From positions 1 to 11,567 of the forward strand of contig DLGN01000033.1 of the NCBI GenBank assembly GCA_002482715.1: a stretch of DNA of 11,567 nt, given 5' to 3'. Position numbers and translations under genes: made by a program. How positions within the stretch are numbered: position 1 is the first letter of the stretch; each line of letters begins with the position of its first letter. The notes beneath the pieces are model-generated. The model was not told the origin of the DNA, did not search any database, and saw only the letters and a list, made by a program, of their open reading frames with translations. Shown one piece after another: positions 1 through 6,615 of this stretch. The stretch is from Oxalobacteraceae bacterium UBA7693. Its GTDB lineage: Bacteria; Pseudomonadota; Gammaproteobacteria; Burkholderiales; Burkholderiaceae_D.

Positions 1-2380
1 GTGTCCAATAACGCAATAGCAAAGCATTCGACACCACACTGACGCTAGAGAATGCCATCGCTGCTCCTGCCAGCATCGGGTTCAAATAGCCAAGAGCCGC
101 CAACGGTATGCCGACAATATTGTAAATAAACGCCCATCCAAGATTTTGACGAATCTTACGGTAAGTTCGTTGCGAGATGGAAATCGCGTCGGCAAGCAAT
201 AAGGGATCGCCGCGCATTAAGGTGATGCCTGCGGTATGCATTGCGACATCGGTTCCGGTAGACATGGCAATACCCACATCCGCTGCTGCCAACGCAGGTG
301 CATCGTTAATGCCATCACCGACCATGCCAACCCGAAAGCCTGACTGCTGCAATTCACGCACAATATTCGCTTTATCCGCTGGTAGAACTTCCGCACGTAC
401 CTCTGTAATGCCGACAACTGCCGCCACAGCATTTGCGCTGCCATAATTGTCGCCACTGAGCATAATCGACTTCACCCCCAATGCATGCAAGCGCTTTACT
501 GCCAATATTGCGCTGGCTTTTACCTGGTCACCAAAACTCAGCAAGCCAGCCAATTGCAAATCGCCATCCATCGATAAAGCCAAAAATGAAACCGTACGAC
601 CAACACCCTGCTGCTCCTGCGCCGCTTGCTCAAACGCACTCACATTAACACCCAATTCCTGCATCCAGCGCAGGTTTCCCAGATATACCGTGGTCTCATC
701 TAATTGCGCCTGAACGCCACGACCTGGAGATGCCTTAGCATCCTTCGCAGCAAGGAGCTTTAGACCTTGCTTCTTCGCACTTTGCAATACCGCATGTGCC
801 AGCGGATGATCGCTGTATTGCTGTACAGCCGATGCCCATTCCAGCATTTGTTTTTCGCTATATGCATGACTAATCAATGCGGCCACAGTTGGTTTACCCT
901 CGGTCAAAGTGCCCGTTTTATCAAAGGCGATGGCCGTTAAACTATGTGCAATTTCCAACGCCTGCGCATCTTTAATTAAGATACCAAATTTGGCGGCAAC
1001 GCCTGTACCTACCATAATCGCCGTCGGTGTTGCCAAACCCAAAGCACATGGACATGCAATGACTTGTACTGCTACCGCATTCAACAATGCAGCTTGCCAA
1101 TCTCCGGTAATCCATCCCCATGCTAGCAAAGTCAATACAGATATACCCAGAACGATAGGTACAAATACCGCACTGATTTGATCAACTTGCGCTTGTATTG
1201 GTGCCTTTACCGCCTGCGCATCTTCGACGAGTTTGATTATTTGCGATAGCATGGTGGCACCGCCAATCCCGCGCGCAGTCACCAGTAACAATCCATCGGC
1301 ATTCACAGAACCGCCAATCACCGTATCACCGACATGCTTGCTGACAGGCATGCTTTCACCAGTCAATAACGATTCGTCCAGACGGCTAATCCCTTCGAGA
1401 ATTTCACCATCGACAGGCACCCGATCACCAGGGCGAACAATGACCAAATCACCGACCTTTAGTTCGGCGACAGGAACTTCAATATCAACCCCATCACGAC
1501 GTAGCAAGGCTGTAGTGGCGCGTAAAGACTCCAGCGCTCGTAGCGCCTCGACAGTTTGATGTTTCGCTTTCGCTTCCATCCATTTACCAAGCAACACCAA
1601 GCTGATCACCACAGCCGATGATTCAAAATACAGATGCTGCATGCCATGCGCCACGTGTTCGCCTGCATCAAATAACAGATAGATCGATAATCCATAGGCA
1701 GAACTAGTACCAATCGCTACCAGCAAATCCATATTGCCGCTCCCTGCTAATACAGCCTTCCAACCAGCCTTGTAGAAGCGGGCACCAAGCCAGAACTGCA
1801 CAGGGGTCGCCAATGCTAACTGCAACCAGCCAGGTATCAACAAATCAATTCCCACCATCGCCAATAACATCGGCGCCATCAACGGCAAACTCAACACCAT
1901 CGCGATCACTACCAACCAGCCCTGACTCAAGCCTGCTCGGGGCGAGGTATGGATGCTGAGCTTGTCTTCAACCAGATGTGCGACATAGCCAGCCTTTTTT
2001 GCTGCCGCTAACAAGCTAATCAGTTCGACCTCTGCTATCGCTGTTACTTGCGCCTTTTCTGTCGCCAGATTGACACTGGCATCTAATACCCCTGACACCG
2101 CCTTGAACGCTTTCTCAACACGACCTACACATGAGGCGCAGCTCATATCCGCGACCGTCAATGTCCATGTTTTGGTCGCTACCTGATAACCTGCTTTTTC
2201 TACGCTAGCGATTACTGCTTGAATATTTGCACCGGGCTTCACGCTAACACTGGCTTTCTCAGTGGCCAAATTGACGCTTGCTTCCAACACAGCATCGGTC
2301 GCCAGCAAGGCTTTTTCAACTCGCCGCACACATGACGAACAGGTCATGCCCTCAATTTGCAAATTCAATTTACTATTCAT
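1..2380 (-). CDS. copA: Cu(I)-exporting P1B-1-type ATPase, 3' end cut by window edge
   Basis: This is an inner-membrane pump that uses ATP to move Cu(I) out of the cytoplasm. The frame is open for 793 residues and runs off the left edge, probably only a few codons before its stop. Visible motifs, in order: two N-terminal metal-binding domains with MTCSSC (Cys14, Cys17) and MSCASC (Cys81, Cys84); the actuator TGE at 340-342; the membrane CPC at 443-445; the phosphorylation site DKTGT at 487-491; the nucleotide-binding His-Pro at 525-526; and GDGIND at 688-693. Tyr753-Asn754 and MAFSS at 775-779 in the last two helices are the Cu(I)-selective P1B-1 signature. All these motifs lie in one frame, so there is no frameshift. 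The ATG at 2380 is preceded by an AGAGGAAAG ribosome site. Transcription probably starts at the CueR-type promoter near 2469-2499, giving a leader of about 80 nt. A silver/copper pump is the only close alternative; zinc or cadmium is unlikely given CPC with MxxSS. Confidence 0.96.
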   Translation of the reverse strand, partial: MNSKLNLQIEGMTCSSCVRRVEKALLATDAVLEASVNLATEKASVSVKPGANIQAVIASVEKAGYQVATKTWTLTVADMSCASCVGRVEKAFKAVSGVLDASVNLATEKAQVTAIAEVELISLLAAAKKAGYVAHLVEDKLSIHTSPRAGLSQGWLVVIAMVLSLPLMAPMLLAMVGIDLLIPGWLQLALATPVQFWLGARFYKAGWKAVLAGSGNMDLLVAIGTSSAYGLSIYLLFDAGEHVAHGMQHLYFESSAVVISLVLLGKWMEAKAKHQTVEALRALESLRATTALLRRDGVDIEVPVAELKVGDLVIVRPGDRVPVDGEILEGISRLDESLLTGESMPVSKHVGDTVIGGSVNADGLLLVTARGIGGATMLSQIIKLVEDAQAVKAPIQAQVDQISAVFVPIVLGISVLTLLAWGWITGDWQAALLNAVAVQVIACPCALGLATPTAIMVGTGVAAKFGILIKDAQALEIAHSLTAIAFDKTGTLTEGKPTVAALISHAYSEKQMLEWASAVQQYSDHPLAHAVLQSAKKQGLKLLAAKDAKASPGRGVQAQLDETTVYLGNLRWMQELGVNVSAFEQAAQEQQGVGRTVSFLALSMDGDLQLAGLLSFGDQVKASAILAVKRLHALGVKSIMLSGDNYGSANAVAAVVGITEVRAEVLPADKANIVRELQQSGFRVGMVGDGINDAPALAAADVGIAMSTGTDVAMHTAGITLMRGDPLLLADAISISQRTYRKIRQNLGWAFIYNIVGIPLAALGYLNPMLAGAAMAFSSVSVVSNALLLRYWT

Positions 2381-2468
2381 AGAACTTTCCTCTGATCTGG
2401 CCATCATCTCAAATGTCTTAGTTGTTTCAGGCAAGGATTTCTTTGCCGCAGGCTTCACCGTAGAAATC

Positions 2469-2499
2469 AGGATATAGCTTCCCACCATGGGAAGGTCAA
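2469..2499 (-). promoter_or_regulatory. CueR/MerR-type copper-responsive promoter of copA
   Basis: Read on the minus strand, a -35 TTGACC (2499-2494) and a -10 TATCCT (2474-2469) are separated by 19 bp. This is the over-long spacer typical of promoters activated by MerR-family regulators through DNA distortion. The spacer holds the dyad CTTCCC-ATGGT-GGGAAG (2494-2478, centre 2486), closely resembling the CueR operator of the E. coli copA promoter. The site faces copA. No comparable operator faces copZ, and the regulator gene is not in the window. That CueR itself is the regulator is inferred from the motif and the adjacent copper pump. Confidence 0.88.
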
Positions 2500-2590
2500 G
2501 AAAATCTTTAAAAATCATGACGGAGCAAGCGAACACGATTCAGAACATCTACAATCACATCATTCAAACAATCGGATCAGGAGAATTTTC

Positions 2591-2794
2591 ATGCCACAGT
2601 TTCAAGTCAAAGATATGACATGTAAGCACTGCGAAGCGACCATCAGCAATGCAATTAAGGAACTGGATTCAAAGGCCAACATCGCCATCGACCTGGCCAC
2701 ACACTCAGTTAGCATTGAATCAGTACAGAATGAAGCTGTACTTGAAGCAGCAATACATGAAGCTGGTTTTACGCCAGTTCTCATCACTGCATAA
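2591..2794 (+). CDS. copZ: CopZ-like copper chaperone (single HMA domain)
   Basis: This 67-residue cytoplasmic protein is a single heavy-metal-associated (ferredoxin-like) domain with the metal site MTCKHC at residues 9-14 (Cys11, Cys14). Such proteins carry Cu(I) and hand it to the N-terminal domains of CopA, or to the copper regulator. The length is normal for CopZ/Atx1-type chaperones. The ATG is preceded by a good ribosome site (AGGAGA, about 7 nt away). It is divergent from copA, with 210 bp between the starts. A TACAAT at 2550-2555 could be its -10 box, but I see no good -35, so its promoter is uncertain. The gene ends 95 nt before the convergent lrgB, with no clear terminator between them. 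A mercury-binding MerP-like role is unlikely: there is no signal peptide and the copper context is strong. Confidence 0.9.
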   Translation: MPQFQVKDMTCKHCEATISNAIKELDSKANIAIDLATHSVSIESVQNEAVLEAAIHEAGFTPVLITA

Positions 2795-2889
2795 AATTGG
2801 ACGAGTGCAGAATTAGTATCAACTGGCTAGTATCAACAACACAGCATCAAACCGTACGCAAGACAAAAATAGTCATCTCACAGATTCTG

Positions 2890-3627
2890 CTAAAAGAAGT
2901 AATTCACAATCACTGGCACCAAGCTTGGTGCCAGCAACGCGGTCAGAACACCATTCAAGCCCATTCCTAATCCAGCAAAAGTACCGATTTCTTTACTAAC
3001 CTGAAATGCACGCGCCGTTCCGATTCCATGCGCCGCTAAACCAAGTGCAAAACCACGGATTTCTGGCGAACTAATGCGCATCCAATTAAACAAATAGCGC
3101 GCTATTAAGGCACCGAATGCGCCAGTCAAAATAACGATTGCGGCGGCAATTGAGGGGACGCCACCGATCTTATCGGCAATGCTCATCGCAATTGGCGTCG
3201 TCGCTGATTTTGGGCCTATCGATAATGCTAACTCCTGCGAACCGCCCATCCAAATCACGATGAGCACAGCAGAGATGATCGCCGTCAATGATCCACACAA
3301 CAAACCGACCGTCAAAGGTAGCAAACTACGGCGCAGCTTTGGTAGCTGTCTTGCTAAAGGAATTGCCAGCGCAACCGTCACAGGCCCAAGCATAAAATGG
3401 ATCATCTGTGCAGAAAAAAAATAACGCTCATAGGAAATATCTGTCGCGCTTAGCACAAGAATAATCATAGCAACCGCCATGACGACTGGATTTGCCAGCG
3501 GCGAGAAATGAAACTGAGAGGAAATCCACATTGCAAGCAGATATGCGCATAGCGTCAAACTAATCGCTAATAGTGGCGAATGAGCAAGATAGTTCCACGT
3601 AGCCGCAAGTTCGAAGATCGATGTCAT
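2890..3627 (-). CDS. lrgB: LrgB/CidB family membrane protein
   Basis: The 245-residue polytopic inner-membrane protein belongs to the LrgB/CidB family (also called YohK). The family was named for holin/antiholin-like control of murein hydrolase activity in Staphylococcus; several members have since been linked to transport of small organic acids such as pyruvate, or of glycolate in plants. Visible family signatures are GPKSATTPIAM at 138-148 and AHGIGTARAF at 199-208, within multiple hydrophobic segments. The length is typical. The start ATG follows the lrgA stop by one nucleotide and has only a weak A-rich ribosome site, which suggests translation coupled to lrgA. The actual substrate or role here cannot be read from sequence. 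Confidence 0.92.
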   Translation of the reverse strand: MTSIFELAATWNYLAHSPLLAISLTLCAYLLAMWISSQFHFSPLANPVVMAVAMIILVLSATDISYERYFFSAQMIHFMLGPVTVALAIPLARQLPKLRRSLLPLTVGLLCGSLTAIISAVLIVIWMGGSQELALSIGPKSATTPIAMSIADKIGGVPSIAAAIVILTGAFGALIARYLFNWMRISSPEIRGFALGLAAHGIGTARAFQVSKEIGTFAGLGMGLNGVLTALLAPSLVPVIVNYFF

Positions 3628-3628
3628 G

Positions 3629-4036
3629 TTATTTTTCTGATTTTTCTAATGGCGTTTGCGACGATGTACTAGCGTCCATAAGCTGATCGGATGACGCGGC
3701 ATGGTGTGGCATCAACCAACGCATACTCAGGGCTGTCACTGCAAGTGTCAACAAAGTACTCACGACAAGAGCGAGCAACAAGGCAATCCAATGTTGTGAA
3801 ACGCTATTAGCAGAAACCATAATCCCAACACCCGCTGGAATGAAAAATAAAGACATGTGCTTGAGCACATGATGACTGGATTCTTCAATCTTTGCCATCA
3901 AGCGTGGCGAAGCTAGTAAAGCGAAAAACAACAGCAACATTCCGACAACTGGACCTGGAATATTCAAACCCAGAACAAACACACTGGCTTCACCCAGACA
4001 CTGAAAAACCAACAAGATCGCAAATGTGTAAAACAT
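3629..4036 (-). CDS. lrgA: LrgA/CidA family membrane protein
   Basis: This 135-residue protein belongs to the CidA/LrgA (YohJ) family. It has about four hydrophobic segments and the family-typical stretch LNIPGPVVGMLLLF near the N-terminus. It is the expected partner of the adjacent lrgB and probably forms a membrane complex with it. I place the start at ATG 4036, which follows GAGGAGG (4052-4046) with a 9-nt gap. A TTG start at 4054 would put the start codon on top of that ribosome site and add six residues, which is unlikely. The C-terminus carries a hydrophilic Ser/Thr-rich tail of about 25 residues after the last membrane segment. No LysR- or LytTR-type regulator gene lies next to the pair. 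Confidence 0.9.
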   Translation of the reverse strand: MFYTFAILLVFQCLGEASVFVLGLNIPGPVVGMLLLFFALLASPRLMAKIEESSHHVLKHMSLFFIPAGVGIMVSANSVSQHWIALLLALVVSTLLTLAVTALSMRWLMPHHAASSDQLMDASTSSQTPLEKSEK

Positions 4037-4082
4037 CAGTAACAGCCTCCTCAAGTTGCAACAAGCTAAGTCGCCATGACCG

Positions 4083-4104
4083 ACGCTAAAAATGATTGTA
4101 GCGT
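4083..4104. promoter_or_regulatory. Candidate operator upstream of lrgA
   Basis: A perfect inverted repeat ACGCTA-N10-TAGCGT lies about 47 bp upstream of the lrgA start. Read toward lrgA, it overlaps a TACAAT sequence (4100-4095) that could be a -10 box, although no convincing -35 lies at the right distance. The position suits a transcription-factor site. The assignment is inference from symmetry and position only. Confidence 0.35.
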
Positions 4105-4220
4105 GGTTTCAGCCTTTGAATCTAAAAGTACTCGACAAGCTATGTACACAAGATTGAAAAGTGAGAGGCAAAGCCATGTCGATTTCTGTGCCTGGGAGGT
4201 TTCTTCTAGAGGCATCTACA

Positions 4221-4237
4221 CAACTGTCGCACAGTTG
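4221..4237. promoter_or_regulatory. Perfect inverted repeat, possible distal activator site
   Basis: CAACTG-TCGCA-CAGTTG is a perfect 6-bp inverted repeat with a 5-bp centre, in the non-coding stretch between lrgA and the sigma-54 promoter (about 265 bp upstream of that promoter). No T-run follows, so it is not a terminator. It could be a distal enhancer site for a sigma-54 activator or an unrelated operator. The remainder of 4105-4482 shows no gene; open frames there lack ribosome sites and recognisable protein sequence. Confidence 0.3.
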
Positions 4238-4324
4238 GTTTTGCACAGATCTCCTCTATCTGAGACCAAGCGCCTTCGCTAGTACAAAAACTTTCGCTCT
4301 CTGGTGTGCTCAAGCTGTCGTCAA

Positions 4325-4352
4325 TTCGAAAGTGAACAAGTCTGCTTTCGAA
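4325..4352. promoter_or_regulatory. Candidate upstream activator sequence for the sigma-54 promoter
   Basis: TTCGAAAG-N12-CTTTCGAA is a perfect 8-bp inverted repeat. Its centre lies about 157 bp upstream of the conserved GC of the sigma-54 promoter. Enhancer-binding activators of sigma-54 usually bind dyads 80-200 bp upstream, so position and symmetry both fit. An extra half-site CTTTCG occurs at 4291-4296. The half AAAGTGAA (4329-4336) is also the reverse complement of TTCACTTT at 4378-4385. Which activator binds is unknown; none is encoded in the window. Confidence 0.45.
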
Positions 4353-4482
4353 CAAACGATTCTAGTGATTGATTTGATTCACTTTGGCTGATATGAACTT
4401 AATAATTGGTCACTTGACATGTAAATCGCTAAAAACTACACGTTAAGAAACCATAGTATTCACAAAAGAAGCTTATTTTGGC

Positions 4483-4498
4483 TGGCATGATGTTTGCA
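4483..4498 (+). promoter_or_regulatory. Sigma-54 (RpoN) promoter
   Basis: TGGCATGATGTTTGCA matches the sigma-54 consensus TGGCACG-N4-TTGCA at every conserved position except one (T for C at the sixth base). The -24 GG (4484-4485) and -12 GC (4496-4497) have exactly the required spacing. It faces the exported haem protein at 4700, with transcription expected to start near 4509. Sigma-54 promoters need an ATP-using enhancer-binding activator, so the downstream gene should be tightly inducible. A much poorer sigma-70-like pair (TTGACA 4414-4419, TACACG 4437-4442) lies just upstream. Confidence 0.82.
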
Positions 4499-4509
4499 AG
4501 TATGTGAAT

Positions 4510-4699
4510 AACCGGTGTAGCAGAATCGCCTATTGATGATTTCTTTAACTGCCACCTGTTAAGTTCTTAGCGAAACATATATTAGCTAATTCTTAGGGGC
4601 AGGTCGCATGCAGTTCGTCGTAAGCATATTGCTCGCTCTTTAGCTATTCCTTGTTTCTCTATTCAATCCATTGGCTGCAAGACTAGGAGGAAACATACT
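4510..4699 (+). other. Long 5' leader with nested stems and a possible 11-codon ORF
   Basis: If transcription starts at the sigma-54 promoter, the leader is about 190 nt, long for one gene. It contains nested complementary segments: CTGCC (4549-4553) with GGCAG (4598-4602), TAAG (4560-4563) with CTTA (4592-4595), and TTAGC (4567-4571) with GCTAA (4585-4589). Just after them a possible tiny ORF (4608-4643) would encode the hydrophobic peptide MQFVVSILLAL. The gene's own ribosome site AGGAGG lies at 4686-4691. Any regulatory role is conjecture; the stems are short. Confidence 0.3.
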
Positions 4700-6085
4700 A
4701 TGCAACGACCCGATTTCAGTCGCAACAATAACCGAGGTGTATTGTCCACAATTTTTGTGGGCTTAGCGCTTAGCCTTGCATCAGCCACCGCTGCGCTAGC
4801 ACAAAGTTCAGCACCCTCCACACCTAAAGCTCCTCCAGTGCCGAGCTTTCCCTGTGGTGGTCTAAATCCAATTGGGGTTGAGCTGAAACCCATCCCTAAA
4901 CTCAGCAATGGTGAATTTACCAATCCTGGCGCAGATTGCGCAATGTGGCAAACCTTTATCTATCTGAACTGGCCCGCTAAATCAGGCCAACGCGGCATCC
5001 CCGATACATCGGCCTTATTTGGCGCAGCAGGGACAACTGTTTGGGAAAGTTTTCTCACTGAAGAGCAAGTGTTCCTTCCGAATGGCGCTCAGCCACAACC
5101 GTGGAATAATCAAGTCGTCAATGCAACGCTTCCCAAAGAAGTCGCAAGTGAAGTTGCTACAGGCAGCATGCGAATGTTGACACGCACCGCAAAGGTATCA
5201 CCCACCGTTGCCAAACTTCAAGCGACCTTGAAAGCGCGCAAGAGTCCGAACATTCCACTCGATGAAATCACCCAGGCAGATGGAAATATTCTATACGACC
5301 AACAGAAAAATCCCGTGTATTACGATGTGGCGATGAACAAAACGCAGTATGACTACATCACGCAAAACAGCTTATATAACGCCACCACACAAGCTACCTT
5401 CGCTAAAACGACGAACATTATTTTGCCCTCTGGCTCAATTGAGGTTAAAGCAGCTTGGAAAGTGTTAACCGCAGCTGAAGCAAGCTCCGGACGCTTTCAT
5501 CTTGCCAAAGGATACGTCCCTGGCTCTGCAGATGGTAAAGCGGTCACAATCGGCTTAGTCGGATTTCATATCTTTGCTAGCGGCGGCAAACAAAACGCTG
5601 GGCTGTGGTCGACTTTTTATCAAGTGGATAATGCACCGTTGATGGGTGCAACAGGTAAGCAAGCCTACAGTTTCAATAATCCCATGAGCAAAACACCGGT
5701 TAACACCAAAGGAACTAACCCTACTCAAGTGGTGCAGGTATTTCCCGATGATGTGAATGCCGCAAAAATCAACGCACAAGCTCAGAAAATCATCACACAA
5801 GGCTACGCCAAATCACCTTGGCAATACTACGCCATGGTCGATACGCAATGGTCTAAAACAGTTCTCAATCTGAGCACTCCAATCCCACTAACAGCACCAC
5901 TCTCTGCAGGCAAGCCGGGCGACATCAGCACGAATACCTTGATCAATCCTGTACTAGAAACATTCATGCAAACAAAAGGAAATAGCTGCATGGGCTGCCA
6001 TGCTTTTGCCACCACAGCACAGAAAGCTAGTAAAACTGCGACAGGTTTTAGCTTTATGTTCGGCAGTGCGCAAGCGCCGAAATAG
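4700..6085 (+). CDS. Exported protein with one C-terminal c-type haem motif (CMGCH)
   Basis: The 461-residue protein has a clear Sec signal peptide: a basic N-terminus, a hydrophobic core at about 14-30, and probable cleavage after ALA at residue 34. It is therefore periplasmic. A single haem-attachment motif CMGCH lies at 430-434, almost at the C-terminus, with Met453 a possible second axial ligand. The long central part (about 50-420) has no domain I can name. It is rich in Trp and Tyr and includes WQTFIYLNW (83-91), VWESF (114-118) and SGSIEVKAAWKVL (244-256). Cys52 and Cys80 could form a disulfide. I recall similar proteins annotated only as cytochrome c family or hypothetical. An AGGAGG ribosome site precedes the ATG. 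It is a single-gene unit between a sigma-54 promoter and a terminator. An electron-transfer or oxidoreductase role is plausible but not shown. Confidence 0.85.
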   Translation: MQRPDFSRNNNRGVLSTIFVGLALSLASATAALAQSSAPSTPKAPPVPSFPCGGLNPIGVELKPIPKLSNGEFTNPGADCAMWQTFIYLNWPAKSGQRGIPDTSALFGAAGTTVWESFLTEEQVFLPNGAQPQPWNNQVVNATLPKEVASEVATGSMRMLTRTAKVSPTVAKLQATLKARKSPNIPLDEITQADGNILYDQQKNPVYYDVAMNKTQYDYITQNSLYNATTQATFAKTTNIILPSGSIEVKAAWKVLTAAEASSGRFHLAKGYVPGSADGKAVTIGLVGFHIFASGGKQNAGLWSTFYQVDNAPLMGATGKQAYSFNNPMSKTPVNTKGTNPTQVVQVFPDDVNAAKINAQAQKIITQGYAKSPWQYYAMVDTQWSKTVLNLSTPIPLTAPLSAGKPGDISTNTLINPVLETFMQTKGNSCMGCHAFATTAQKASKTATGFSFMFGSAQAPK

Positions 6086-6122
6086 TCGACAGGGAGGATT
6101 GATTTGATATAGAGGCATTTCC

Positions 6123-6167
6123 AGTTCATAGCACACCACATGTGCTATGAACTTCGCCCAATTTTTT
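6123..6167 (+). terminator. Intrinsic terminator of the haem-protein gene
   Basis: A perfect 13-bp inverted repeat (AGTTCATAGCACA at 6123-6135, TGTGCTATGAACT at 6141-6153, 5-nt loop) lies 37 nt after the stop codon. Six T residues follow at 6162-6167. The 8-nt gap between stem and T-run is longer than ideal, but the stem is strong and well placed. Confidence 0.7.
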
Positions 6168-6615
6168 GTCGGAACTGCTCATGTTGATTCTAGCGCTTTC
6201 ATCCAAGCCAGCATGACGAGTGTAGATATTGAGAATGAATTCAAGCGCACATGAAAACTCAACTAGCCTAATGCGCGACCGAATTTTGAATCTGCTATTT
6301 GCAAGTGCATCACCTTGCTCTAGCGTGAATGCGCTTCCAAATCCAATTTCTTACTCCAATTTTCGACTGCTCGCGGCGACTGTGTGGAAGTTTCCACGTT
6401 TGATATTTGAATAAATCGTGCGAGTAAATTCACTTTAACGAGATGTGAAACCCAATATTGAAAGTAGAGAGACGACCTAGATCTAATAAACGATAGGACA
6501 ACCCAAGGATCTGATCCATGGGTCAAGGATCATGGAGGCAGGAAGCAGCAACAATGATCACAATTTTGAGACGCTAAGGATTAGCTGAACAACGGCAATA
6601 GTCAACAGTGTCTAG
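6168..6615. other. Non-coding region with two inverted repeats
   Basis: No gene is recognisable on either strand in this stretch of about 450 bp; short open frames lack ribosome sites and read as random sequence. Two dyads stand out: GTGGAA-GT-TTCCAC (6384-6397), and the longer ACCCAAGGATC-T-GATCCATGGGT (6501-6523), an 11-bp repeat with one A-A mismatch. Neither is followed by a T-run on either strand. The second lies about 95 nt beyond the stop of the solute-binding protein gene, but no clear terminator for that gene is visible. Confidence 0.5.

Noticed and set aside
1..2380. Possible frameshift or decay of copA
   Set aside because: Every diagnostic motif from residue 14 to 779 falls in one uninterrupted frame, so the gene is intact as far as the window shows.
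4037..4054. TTG start for lrgA at 4054
   Set aside because: The TTG coincides with the GAGGAGG ribosome site that serves ATG 4036.
4076..4391. Two overlapping plus-strand open frames of 68 and 76 codons between lrgA and the sigma-54 promoter
   Set aside because: No ribosome sites, no recognisable sequence, and they overlap each other and the regulatory dyads.
4414..4442. Sigma-70-like promoter TTGACA-N17-TACACG
   Set aside because: The -10 matches only about half of the consensus, while a near-perfect sigma-54 promoter lies just downstream. Kept only as a weak alternative.
6229..6526. Short open frames on both strands between the haem-protein gene and the solute-binding protein gene
   Set aside because: No ribosome site or protein-like composition; likely chance in non-coding DNA.
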